A stretch of DNA of 10,979 nt from Chloroflexota bacterium (GCA_003242205.1 QGUR01000147.1:1-10979), one strand, 5' to 3'. Shown: positions 1 through 6,813, counted from the first letter of the stretch. Notes: a model not told the origin generated them from the sequence alone. Numbers and translations are program-made.

Positions 1-1
1 A

Positions 2-943
2 CTCGACCCTGCGCTGCTGCGACCGGGCCGTTTTGACCGGCAGGTCACCGTTGGCCTGCCCGACCGCGCGGGGCGTCTCAGCATCCTGAAAATTCACACG
101 CGCGGCAAACCGCTCAACGATGACGTCGATCTGGAACAACTCTCCAAAGCGACGATTGGCTTTTCCGGCGCGGACCTCGCTAATCTGGCGAACGAAGCCG
201 CGCTGACTGCGGCCCGTCTCTCTCACCGCAAGATCATGATGAGCGACTTTCTGGACGCGCTGGACCGCATCCTGCTGGGGACCGAAAGCCCGCCGCTTTC
301 CAACGAAAAGGAACGCCGGCTGGTGGCCTATCACGAGGCGGGTCATGCGATCGTCGCGGCGCTATTGCCCGGAGCCGACCCGGTGCTGAAAGTCACGATC
401 ATCCCGCGCGGTCAGGCGCTTGGCGTTACCGCCATGCTGCCCGATGATGACCGGCGCAACTATCCCAGCGCCTACATCCGCACGCAGATGGCGGTCGCGC
501 TGGGCGGGCGCGCGGCTGAGGAAATCGTCTTCAATGAAGTGACCACCGGCGCGTCAAACGACCTGAAGCGCGTCACCGACCTCGCCCGGCGCATGGTCAC
601 CCAATTCGGTATGAGCGACGCCATCGGCCCGCTGAACTTCGGCGACGACGAACGCCAGCCCTTCCTCGGCTATTCGCTGGCGCAGGGGCGTGAATACAGC
701 GAAGAAACCGCGGCCAAGATCGACGCCGAAGTGCGGAGGCTGGTCAAGGAAGCGCACGAACAGGCGCTGGAGCTGCTCCGCAAGCACCGTTCTGAACTGG
801 ATGCGCTGGCGCAGGAACTGCTCGAAAATGAAGTCGTCGAGCGCGACCGCGTGCTCGCCATCGTCGGCCTATCCGACACGGAGGAGCGAGAGGCAGAAGA
901 GTATACGGCTTTCCTCTCGTCAAAGCAGGACGGCATCGAATAA
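2..943 (+). CDS. ftsH: ATP-dependent zinc metalloprotease FtsH, C-terminal part (5' truncated by window edge)
   Basis: FtsH is a membrane-anchored hexameric AAA+ protease that unfolds and degrades misassembled membrane proteins and regulatory proteins. The reading frame is open from base 2, so the visible 313 residues are the C-terminal half of a protein usually of about 600-650 residues. The N-terminal membrane segments and the Walker A and B motifs lie outside the window. Visible in order: the end of the AAA+ domain with the second region of homology LLRPGRFDR (fragment residues 5-13), which carries the arginine fingers; the helical lid with GFSGADLANLANEAAL; then the M41 peptidase domain. 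That domain shows the zinc site HEAGH (111-115, bases 332-346) and the distal Asp ligand in TTGASNDL (Asp about 187). The tail is acidic (EEREAEEY). Both catalytic halves look intact. The Met at 236 is internal, not a start. A shared hairpin terminator follows the stop. Confidence 0.97.
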   Translation, partial: LDPALLRPGRFDRQVTVGLPDRAGRLSILKIHTRGKPLNDDVDLEQLSKATIGFSGADLANLANEAALTAARLSHRKIMMSDFLDALDRILLGTESPPLSNEKERRLVAYHEAGHAIVAALLPGADPVLKVTIIPRGQALGVTAMLPDDDRRNYPSAYIRTQMAVALGGRAAEEIVFNEVTTGASNDLKRVTDLARRMVTQFGMSDAIGPLNFGDDERQPFLGYSLAQGREYSEETAAKIDAEVRRLVKEAHEQALELLRKHRSELDALAQELLENEVVERDRVLAIVGLSDTEEREAEEYTAFLSSKQDGIE

Positions 944-969
944 CGGAATAACGCTTCAGCTCTCGCAAG

Positions 970-1009
970 AAAAAAGCGGGCGTCTCTTTTCCAGAGAGCC
1001 CGCTTTTTT
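970..1009. terminator. Bidirectional rho-independent terminator between ftsH and the EF-G-like gene
   Basis: Arms GCGGGC (976-981) and GCCCGC (998-1003) are extended by TCTCT (983-987) with AGAGA (993-997) across one bulged G, closing a 5-base loop. Six A's precede the hairpin (970-975) and six T's follow it (1004-1009), so it has a U-tract when read from either strand. It lies 26 bases past the ftsH stop and 17 bases past the stop of the convergent EF-G-like gene, and can end both transcripts. Confidence 0.9.
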
Positions 1010-1026
1010 CACGCTTCGCCAGGGAG

Positions 1027-3105
1027 CTACACTTCCTCAACCGGTTTATGCTGGGCGATGATGTTCTGCGCCAGATGGGCCGGGACCGTCTCGTAGTGGC
1101 TGAACGTCATGGTGTAAATGCCGCGCCCGCCCGTCAGCGAACGAAGATCATTGCCATATCGCATCATTTCAGCCAGCGGCACCTGCGCGCGGATCGTGCT
1201 TTTCGTGCCCTCAGTATCCATACCCTGCACTCGCGCCCGGCGTGTATTCAGATCGCTGAGGATATCGCCCATCATCGGCTCTGGCACGATAATCTGTACA
1301 TCCATGACAGGCTCCAACAGCACCGGCTTGGCCTGCGTGAAGGCCTCCTTAAACGCCCCGCGCCCGGCAATCTGGAAGGCGATGTCCTTCGAGTCCACCG
1401 GATGCATCTTGCCGTCGTAAACAACAGCCTTGACGTCGACAATCGGATAGCCGGCGAGAATGCCCTCGGCCAGCACCTGTTGGATGCCCTTTTCGATGGA
1501 TGGGAAAAATGTCGCCGAAATCGCGCCGCCGACCACCTCGGTTTCAAACTGGAAGCCGTTGCCGGTGTTCGGTTCGACACGCAGCGTGACTTCGCCAAAC
1601 TGGCCCGCGCCGCCACTCTGTTTTTTGTGGCGATAGGTGGCAGACGCAGTTGCCGTGACGGTTTCCTTGTACGGCACGCGCGGCATCTCGGTATCGACGC
1701 TCACGCCCAGCTTTTCCGCCCGGCTGATGGCTACCTGAACGTGAACATCGCCCATGCCTTCGAGGATGGTCTGTTTCACGTCCGGGTCCTGCCGCCAGCG
1801 CAATGTCGGGTCGCTTTCGACAAGGCTGTTGAGGACCTGTCCCAGCTTGGCGCTGTCACTCTGCGTCCGCGGAACCAGCGCGACCGCATAGAGCGGATTG
1901 GGTAGTTCGGGCTGGGTGATCTGGATCGGGTTGTCCTTGGTCGTCAGCGTATCCCCGGTTCGGGTATTCGCCAGCTTGGTGACGACGCCGATATCGCCCG
2001 CATGCAGAACGTTATTAGGCGCGCTGATCTGCTCTTTGCCCCGCAAAATCAACAGAGTGCCCAGGCGCTCCTCCTGCTGCCGGTTGACGTTGTAATAACG
2101 GCTATCGCCGCTCAGCGAGCCGGAGAAAATGCGGAAATAGGTCATCGTGCCGACAAACCGGTCGGTTGTGGTCTTGAAGACATATGCAGCCAGCGGCCCG
2201 CTGTCCTCTTGCGGCGGCATCAGGAACGCCTTCTCGCCGTCCGGCTGGATGTACTGAACGCGGCGATCCACCGGCGGCGCGACATAGACGATCAGGGCTT
2301 CCAGCAGCGGAATCGTGCCGATATTCTTCGTGCCCGACGTGACAAATACAGGCACGGTCTTCAGATAAGCATCGCGCGCGGCCTTTCGCATGCCGTCACG
2401 AATTTCATCGAAGCTCAGGTCGCCTTCGGCAAAATATTTCTCAATCAGCGCGTCGTCGGCCTCGGCAGCAGCTTCGACCAGAGCCAGACGTGCGGCAGCG
2501 GCGGCCTCCTCAAGCTCCGGCGGCAAATCCGCGCGGTCCTTGCCCGCATCGTAATAGGCCTTCATCGTCAGCAGGTTGACCACGCCGCGGAAATCCGCTT
2601 CGGCTCCAATCGGCAGCATGACGGGGATGAACTTGTAATCGGGAAAGTTTTCCCGAAGGCTATCGAGCGCCTGCTCAAAATTGGCATTCTCACGATCCAT
2701 CTTGTTGATCGTGACGATAATCGGCTGCTGATAGGCCTCGGCAAACTCCCACGCAAGCTGCGTGCCAACTTCAACGCCGGATACCGCGTCAACAACCACC
2801 AGTACCGAGTCGGCCACCCGGATGGCGCTTTTCACCTCGCCCTGAAAATCCGTATATCCCGGCGTATCAAGCAGATTGATCTTATAGTCCTCGAATTCGA
2901 CCGGGATGAGCGACGTCGAGATAGACAGGCCGCGTTCGCGTTCTTCTTCATCCCAGTCGGATACAGTATTCTTTTCTTCAATCCTGCCCAGTCGGTTGAT
3001 GGCGCCGGTGTTGTATAACAACGCTTCCGCGAGGGAAGTTTTCCCGGCGCTTTGGTGGCCCACCAGGACAACGTTCCTTATCCTGTCACTTGTATACTCT
3101 TTCAT
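1027..3105 (-). CDS. fusA: Elongation factor G-like translational GTPase (EF-G paralogue type)
   Basis: A 692-residue protein with the full five-domain EF-G layout. EF-G drives translocation, and recycling with RRF, on the ribosome. Domain G spans about 1-285: G1 GHQSAGKTS (16-24), G2 region ERGLSI (57-62), G3 DTPGYTDF (80-87), G4 NKMD (134-137), G5-like TSGT (256-259). Domain II is about 300-400, III about 403-478, IV about 480-600 with KKQSGGAGQFGEV and HPVDSKDIAFQIAG, and V about 602-690. In canonical EF-G the G3 motif is DTPGHVDF and its His positions the hydrolytic water; here it is Tyr. This change and DFQGEV resemble the EF-G-like/FusA2 group rather than the main fusA of the str operon. 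No rpsL, rpsG or tuf is adjacent. The ATG is supported by GGGAGG (3114-3119), 8 bases upstream. Its exact role (second translocase, recycling or stress factor) cannot be read from sequence; a Tet(M)-type role is less likely. Confidence 0.93.
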   Translation of the reverse strand: MKEYTSDRIRNVVLVGHQSAGKTSLAEALLYNTGAINRLGRIEEKNTVSDWDEEERERGLSISTSLIPVEFEDYKINLLDTPGYTDFQGEVKSAIRVADSVLVVVDAVSGVEVGTQLAWEFAEAYQQPIIVTINKMDRENANFEQALDSLRENFPDYKFIPVMLPIGAEADFRGVVNLLTMKAYYDAGKDRADLPPELEEAAAAARLALVEAAAEADDALIEKYFAEGDLSFDEIRDGMRKAARDAYLKTVPVFVTSGTKNIGTIPLLEALIVYVAPPVDRRVQYIQPDGEKAFLMPPQEDSGPLAAYVFKTTTDRFVGTMTYFRIFSGSLSGDSRYYNVNRQQEERLGTLLILRGKEQISAPNNVLHAGDIGVVTKLANTRTGDTLTTKDNPIQITQPELPNPLYAVALVPRTQSDSAKLGQVLNSLVESDPTLRWRQDPDVKQTILEGMGDVHVQVAISRAEKLGVSVDTEMPRVPYKETVTATASATYRHKKQSGGAGQFGEVTLRVEPNTGNGFQFETEVVGGAISATFFPSIEKGIQQVLAEGILAGYPIVDVKAVVYDGKMHPVDSKDIAFQIAGRGAFKEAFTQAKPVLLEPVMDVQIIVPEPMMGDILSDLNTRRARVQGMDTEGTKSTIRAQVPLAEMMRYGNDLRSLTGGRGIYTMTFSHYETVPAHLAQNIIAQHKPVEEV

Positions 3106-3170
3106 GAGGAGTGCCTCCCGGCAAAGAGATGAACGAAAATAGTCTTTTGCGCCTGGCGCGTAGTGGCCTT

Positions 3171-3199
3171 AGTTTAAGACGCCGGGAAAACGTTGTCAA
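3171..3199 (-). promoter_or_regulatory. Sigma-70-type promoter of the EF-G-like gene
   Basis: On the - strand a perfect -35 TTGACA (3199-3194) is separated by exactly 17 bases from TAAACT (3176-3171), which matches 4 of 6 positions of TATAAT. Transcription would start near 3164, giving a leader of about 60 nt before the ATG at 3105. This indicates the EF-G-like gene is transcribed independently of its neighbours. Confidence 0.7.
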
Positions 3200-3392
3200 A
3201 GGATGGCGCGGCTCCGCAACACGCTCGCCGATCTTCAGCGACCGTTGCCGGACAATTAACGAACTATGTCATGGCGGAAACCGGTACATCCATCGCTGTT
3301 TTGAAACCGGCCGGAGAGGATTTTTTGAAGCTCGACTTTTGATATTTTCGCAAGCCCTCACACTAGGTGAGGATTTGCATGACGTGACGCCC
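3200..3392. other. Intergenic stretch without a recognisable gene
   Basis: This is the middle of the 475-base gap between the EF-G-like gene and the solenoid gene. No open frame here has a convincing start, ribosome site and family resemblance. The only structure seen is a small dyad CCTCAC (3356-3361) / GTGAGG (3367-3372) with a 5-base loop, just beyond the solenoid-gene terminator. It could be a backup hairpin or chance. No tRNA-like fold was found. Confidence 0.5.
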
Positions 3393-3426
3393 AAAATAAA
3401 AGGGCCGGAGGTGATCTGCCGGCCCC
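3393..3426 (-). terminator. Rho-independent terminator downstream of the solenoid protein gene
   Basis: Read on the - strand, GGGCCGG (3425-3419), a 10-base loop and CCGGCCC (3408-3402) are followed by TTTTATTTT (3401-3393). Seven perfect GC-rich pairs plus a U-tract make a strong intrinsic terminator. It lies about 155 bases after the stop of the solenoid gene, leaving a long 3' untranslated tail. Confidence 0.85.
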
Positions 3427-3510
3427 TGTGATGTCTGATACTCGCCAAACCAGTGACGAAAGGTTTTCGACAGGGCTTGCTTTCCCTGCCGAGCTATGCT
3501 CAGCTTCCTT

Positions 3511-3547
3511 CCCTCTCTCCACCGCTTTACGAGCGATGGAGAGAGGG
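3511..3547. repeat. Long perfect inverted repeat (hairpin) in the 3' untranslated region
   Basis: CCCTCTCTCCA (3511-3521) pairs perfectly with TGGAGAGAGGG (3537-3547). Inside, CGCT (3523-3526) pairs with AGCG (3532-3535) around a TTACG loop. It begins 33 bases past the solenoid stop codon. It has no U-tract on either side, so it is not a classical terminator. It could be an mRNA 3' stabilising hairpin or a dispersed REP-like element; one window cannot tell which. Confidence 0.75.
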
Positions 3548-3580
3548 TTGGGTTGAGCCTGTATCGCTTCGGCTTCGAGG

Positions 3581-6355
3581 CTAGTTGCCCAGCGCCGCGC
3601 CCGGACCGCAGCGATCCGGCGAGAAGATATAGACGTAAGTCTTGCCGGGTTCGTTGAGATCCGGCCCCATAAACTGGTACTCGTTCGAGGACAGCGCCCA
3701 CAGGCTGTTGCCGCGCGGGCTTTGCGCGATCAACTGGTTCACGCCGCTGTTAACCGCAACCTCAAGCGCCGCACGCATGTCCGCGCCGCTGACGCTGAAG
3801 TCGGGTTCGCCGCTGCCGTCGCTGTTGATGTCCCACAGGTTGACACCATCTTCGACATTGCAGTAGCCCGCGACCGGCGCGCCAATGTCATATGCGTTGA
3901 TACGACCGTCGTCGATCATACCGACGCAGTAGACAAGGCGGCGGCCGCTGATCACGCGTTCGAAATCCGCAATGCTGTAGGTGTTTCCATCGAAGATGAA
4001 GGTGTCGCCTTCGGGATTGATGCTCTGCGCGTAGAGACGGCTCTGGTTAACGAAATCCGTCATGCCAGACACTTCGTAGCAGTAGTTGCCCTCGCCGAGG
4101 ATGAGGAGGTCTTCAGTGATTTCCCCGCCGCCGTCGATCAGCCCGTCAACCTGCGCTCCGCTGATGATCTGGACCGTATCATCGCCCTCGCCCATCAGGA
4201 TGTCGCCATAAACGTCGGCATTTGTGCGAAGCGTTACGCTGTCGTTGCCGCCGTTCAGCGCAATGGCCAGCCGCTCCACATCAACGGTCGAAGGCAGCAT
4301 CCCCTCTTCAAGCTGGCCGTTACCGCCATCAACGATACCGTTGATACTGACATGCTGGTTGCCGTCATCGCCGAGGATAGCGGCTGCTCCGCCGCCAACG
4401 TAGCCATCGGCGACATTGACCGTGCCATTGCCCAGTATCACGATGCCAGCTTCGCCTCCGAACACGGAGCCAGTGTTGTAGACATTGGTATTGCCCACGC
4501 CAAGAATGCCAGCCACATCACCGACAGCCAGGCCTTCATTGACGATGTTAACATTGCCAATGCCAGTAATCGCCGCGAGGCTGCCAGCGGCTTCGCCGGA
4601 GTTATTGATCGCCCCTTCACCCAGTAAGGCGATACCAACCATGTCCCCTTTAGCTCGACCGCTGTTGTTGATCGTGCCGCCGCCGCCAAACGTGACGTTG
4701 CCTTCTTCATCCAGCCCCAATTTGCCGATCAGGAGGATCGCGGCGCCGCCGCCGTTGACACGGCCGCTGTTGTTGATCTCGCCGTTGCCGAACAGGCCGA
4801 TGCCGATCAGGTCTGAATTGATGCGGCCGCTGTTGTTGATCTCGCCATTCCCCGCGACCAGAATGCCGAGCAGGTTCTCCACAATCCGGGCATCGTTGTT
4901 GACGACAATGTTGCCCTCAAAGTCGACGTTGCCCTGAATGCCTGCAAACGGACCGAGAATCTGTTCAAGGAAGTCGATCGCCGGCACGTCTTCGAGTTCC
5001 TCTGGAGGCATGAAAATCGGGCCGTTTTCATCCAGCCTGATCTGGCCAAGCCCCAGAATGCCGACCATAGACTCGCGGATATTGCCGCTGTTGTTGATCT
5101 CGCCGTTGCCATACATGAGGATACCGAGTTCGCTCCCCACAATGCGGCCTTCGTTATTGATCTCGCCGTTACCGACCAGCAGCAAACCGAGGCCAACATC
5201 GCGAATGTTGCCGCTGTTGTTGATGGTGCCGCCGCCGGCGAAGTTGATGCTGTTGATGATCTGCGACAGATTGCTCAGGAAGTCGCCGCCAAGATCGGGT
5301 TCCTGACCACTGAAGATGGCGCCGATGAACGGATCGAGGATCGGCGCAAGGTCGTCGTAAGACAATTCGCCGATCAGGGCGATGCCGATGCCCGTTTCGC
5401 GGATGCGCGCTTCATTGTTGATCGTGCCGTTGCCATACAGACCGATGCCAAGAAGCTGGCTCGCGATTTTGGCGCCCTCGTAGTTGTTGATTTCGCCATC
5501 GCCAAGGAGCAGGATGCCAACCAGCGGCATATAATCAGTGCCGATTTCCCCCCAGTTGTTGATGACACCACCGCCATCGAAACCCAGGCTTTCGAGGCCA
5601 TTTTCGCTGATGGGCAGACGTCCGGCAAGCAGAATGCCAACGACGTCCGAGTTGATTTCGCCGCTGTTGTTGATCTCGCCGCTACCATAGAGCAACGTTC
5701 CGATCAGGGGGCCATCGACATAGCCGCTGTTGGCAATCTCACCACTTCCGACCAGAACAAGCCCGGCGATACCACTTTCAATCACCCCATCATTGGTGAT
5801 AGTTCCCGATGTATCAAGCGGGTTGAACAAGAAAGCCTCAATATCGTCCCCGGGGTTTCCGAGAAGAATGCCAATCTCATCAGCTGCGATATAACCCGCG
5901 TTGCTGATGTTGCCGCTGCCCTCCAGCCACAGGCCAACGGTTTCACCATAGAGAGACAGGTTTCCCAGCATCTCAATCGAGCCATTGCCCTGAAGGTGAA
6001 CGGCGTCATAACCATAGATCGCACCCTGACCGCGCAGGATGATGTTGCCATCGCCAATCATCCAAACAGCATGACTGGGGCTGTCGATTACGCCATCCTT
6101 GCGAACGATCACCAGCAGGCTACCGCCCTGACTCAGAATTTCGTTCGCAAGGATCGCTCCATTGCGGATGATGACGGAGTCGTTACCACTGCCGACATCA
6201 AGCGGATCAGTTACCGTGCCGGAGCAGCGATAATCTTGATCATCGCCATTCGAAGAAACCAGATCACAGTCCGCGCTGGCTGGAACCACGGCCAGCCCGG
6301 TTATCAACAAAAGCGCCAGGCACAGCGCCAGACGAACGAACAAAGTGGGTTTCAT
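3581..6355 (-). CDS. Secreted acidic beta-solenoid repeat protein (924 aa), function unknown
   Basis: Start chosen at 6355: the Met there opens a typical signal peptide (MKPTLFVRLAL, hydrophobic core, VVPASA|D, cleavage after residue 28). It has GAGGGAG (6369-6375) upstream at a longish 13 bases. The frame extends to an ATG at 6463, but that would put 36 polar residues before the signal. The mature protein has an N-terminal cap with Cys30 and Cys44 and GSGNDSVII (55-63). About 20 coils of ~21 residues follow (103-664), typified by GEINNSG...GIxLxGN, with loops inserted after every third coil from coil 3 to coil 15. Next come RTX-like motifs GGNDSVTL (702-709) and GEGDDTVQI (722-730). The C-terminal module (about 755-924) has Cys759, 810, 832 and 916 and ends near NEPGKTYVYIFSPDRCG. 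No LPXTG, membrane anchor or beta-barrel translocator is visible. It is probably an extracellular or surface structural/adhesive protein folded as a right-handed beta-helix. It is transcribed alone. The family is not one I can name. Confidence 0.85.
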   Translation of the reverse strand: MKPTLFVRLALCLALLLITGLAVVPASADCDLVSSNGDDQDYRCSGTVTDPLDVGSGNDSVIIRNGAILANEILSQGGSLLVIVRKDGVIDSPSHAVWMIGDGNIILRGQGAIYGYDAVHLQGNGSIEMLGNLSLYGETVGLWLEGSGNISNAGYIAADEIGILLGNPGDDIEAFLFNPLDTSGTITNDGVIESGIAGLVLVGSGEIANSGYVDGPLIGTLLYGSGEINNSGEINSDVVGILLAGRLPISENGLESLGFDGGGVINNWGEIGTDYMPLVGILLLGDGEINNYEGAKIASQLLGIGLYGNGTINNEARIRETGIGIALIGELSYDDLAPILDPFIGAIFSGQEPDLGGDFLSNLSQIINSINFAGGGTINNSGNIRDVGLGLLLVGNGEINNEGRIVGSELGILMYGNGEINNSGNIRESMVGILGLGQIRLDENGPIFMPPEELEDVPAIDFLEQILGPFAGIQGNVDFEGNIVVNNDARIVENLLGILVAGNGEINNSGRINSDLIGIGLFGNGEINNSGRVNGGGAAILLIGKLGLDEEGNVTFGGGGTINNSGRAKGDMVGIALLGEGAINNSGEAAGSLAAITGIGNVNIVNEGLAVGDVAGILGVGNTNVYNTGSVFGGEAGIVILGNGTVNVADGYVGGGAAAILGDDGNQHVSINGIVDGGNGQLEEGMLPSTVDVERLAIALNGGNDSVTLRTNADVYGDILMGEGDDTVQIISGAQVDGLIDGGGEITEDLLILGEGNYCYEVSGMTDFVNQSRLYAQSINPEGDTFIFDGNTYSIADFERVISGRRLVYCVGMIDDGRINAYDIGAPVAGYCNVEDGVNLWDINSDGSGEPDFSVSGADMRAALEVAVNSGVNQLIAQSPRGNSLWALSSNEYQFMGPDLNEPGKTYVYIFSPDRCGPGAALGN
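4364..6049 (-). repeat. Imperfect 63-bp tandem repeats encoding ~21-residue solenoid coils
   Basis: Inside the secreted protein gene the block GTTGTTGATCTCGCC (+ strand) or close variants recurs, often at 63-base spacing (around 4770, 4833, 5090, 5154, 5660). It always encodes (G)EINN(S) in the same frame. Longer exact matches of about 27 bases exist between the copies near 4765 and 5083, pointing to fairly recent duplication or gene conversion. Coils start at mature-frame residues 184, 205, 226, then 263, 287, 310, then 376, 397, 418, then 483, 504, 525, then 560, 581, 602, 623 and 644. Spacing widens only where loops are inserted after every third coil. Confidence 0.88.
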
Positions 6356-6424
6356 GATTGTAAAGAAACTCCCTCGATGGAAACACGAAAACGCGGCAAA
6401 CTCGAGTGGTAAGGTGCTGATTTC

Positions 6425-6430
6425 AGTATA
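6425..6430 (-). promoter_or_regulatory. Candidate -10 element for the solenoid protein gene
   Basis: On the - strand TATACT (6430-6425) matches TATAAT at 5 of 6 positions and lies 69 bases before the ATG at 6355. No recognisable -35 sits 16-18 bases upstream. An isolated TTGACA (6508-6503, - strand) lies in an AT-rich patch further up but has no good -10 at the right distance. Either could mark the start of transcription. Use of the nearer one would rule out translation from the ATG at 6463. Confidence 0.3.
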
Positions 6431-6589
6431 GAAGCCGCGCCCGGAGAGAAGCGTTGATTTCATAATTTTTTTACGTTTAGTCCACTTTTTTTACGATATT
6501 TATGTCAATGAGGATTACAGACGAGGCTTAATGCGGAGCGATGGTCACGCAGGCTGTGCAGGTGGTTTTCGGCTACTCGCGGCGAGGCT

Positions 6590-6605
6590 TCGCTTGACAA
6601 AGCGA
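6590..6605. promoter_or_regulatory. Dyad overlapping the -35 box of the rpsA promoter (possible operator)
   Basis: TCGCTT (6590-6595), a 4-base centre GACA and AAGCGA (6600-6605) form a perfect 6-base inverted repeat that straddles the -35 hexamer TTGACA at 6594-6599. A protein bound here would compete directly with RNA polymerase. This could also be coincidence, since half of the dyad is the promoter hexamer itself and its neighbours. Confidence 0.35.
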
Positions 6606-6622
6606 GAGGCCAATTCTATAAT
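6594..6622 (+). promoter_or_regulatory. Consensus sigma-70 promoter of rpsA
   Basis: TTGACA (6594-6599), a 17-base spacer and TATAAT (6617-6622): both hexamers match the housekeeping consensus perfectly at the optimal spacing. Such promoters are rare and fit a strongly expressed ribosomal gene. The start would fall near 6629, leaving a leader of about 185 nt before the rpsA ATG, unusually long and probably regulatory. Confidence 0.9.
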
Positions 6623-6644
6623 CCGGCCCATCTTACGGAAGGGG

Positions 6645-6680
6645 ATGGCGACACGCCGGCGTGCCGGCTTATTGCGCTAG
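6645..6680 (+). CDS. Possible 11-codon leader ORF in the rpsA 5' untranslated region
   Basis: ATG at 6645 opens an 11-codon frame reading MATRRRAGLLR and ending at TAG (6678-6680). A GGAAGGGG stretch (6637-6644) lies directly before the ATG, so the Shine-Dalgarno spacing is short. Three consecutive Arg codons (CGC CGG CGT) fall inside a palindrome CACGCCGGCGTG (6652-6663). It could be a leader peptide coupled to the hairpin further down, or a chance frame. No homology argument is possible at this length. Confidence 0.22.
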   Translation: MATRRRAGLLR

Positions 6681-6716
6681 ATTGACACGTGTTTTTGACC
6701 TCTGCCAACAGCGAAC

Positions 6717-6764
6717 AGCTCGGTAGCTCTGCCTTGATGGCTTGAGTGAGCCGGGCTTTATTTT
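6717..6764 (+). promoter_or_regulatory. Attenuator-like hairpin in the rpsA leader
   Basis: AGCTCGG (6717-6723) can pair with CCGGGCT (6751-6757) through seven pairs including one G-U wobble, and is followed by TTATTTT (6758-6764). An alternative smaller stem GGCT (6739-6742) / AGCC (6749-6752) would compete with it. This resembles a weak intrinsic terminator between the promoter and the rpsA start. Known rpsA genes are often autoregulated through their leaders, though the mechanisms differ between phyla. The fold was judged by eye only. Confidence 0.35.
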
Positions 6765-6813
6765 GCCCCATTCCCGCCCGCAGGATACCAAAATTCACCC
6801 GTGGGGGGCATAG

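Noticed and set aside
2002..3018. Long + strand open frame (338 codons) opposite the EF-G-like gene, and another at 1048-1905
   Set aside because: Both are antisense shadows of a clearly identified gene in GC-rich DNA. Their translations show no family motifs and they lack independent signals.
1027..3105. Tet(M)/Tet(O)-type ribosomal protection protein
   Set aside because: The domain IV and V signatures and the GKTS/RGLSI/DTPGY set fit EF-G-like proteins better; nothing nearby suggests resistance or transfer.
3111..3431. 106-codon + strand frame in the gap upstream of the EF-G-like gene
   Set aside because: No Shine-Dalgarno or family resemblance; it runs through the - strand promoter and into the solenoid-gene terminator.
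4364..5806. CRISPR-like array suggested by regularly spaced short repeats
   Set aside because: The 63-base spacing keeps one reading frame and encodes a conserved 21-residue coil; the intervening sequence is related between units, unlike spacers, and no cas gene is near.
6353..6463. Longer N terminus of the solenoid protein from the ATG at 6463
   Set aside because: It would bury a textbook signal peptide 36 residues inside the protein; the Met at 6355 has a ribosome site and gives a proper signal sequence.
6682..6704. Second rpsA promoter suggested by TTGACA at 6682-6687
   Set aside because: No -10-like hexamer follows at 15-19 bases (CCAACA at 17).
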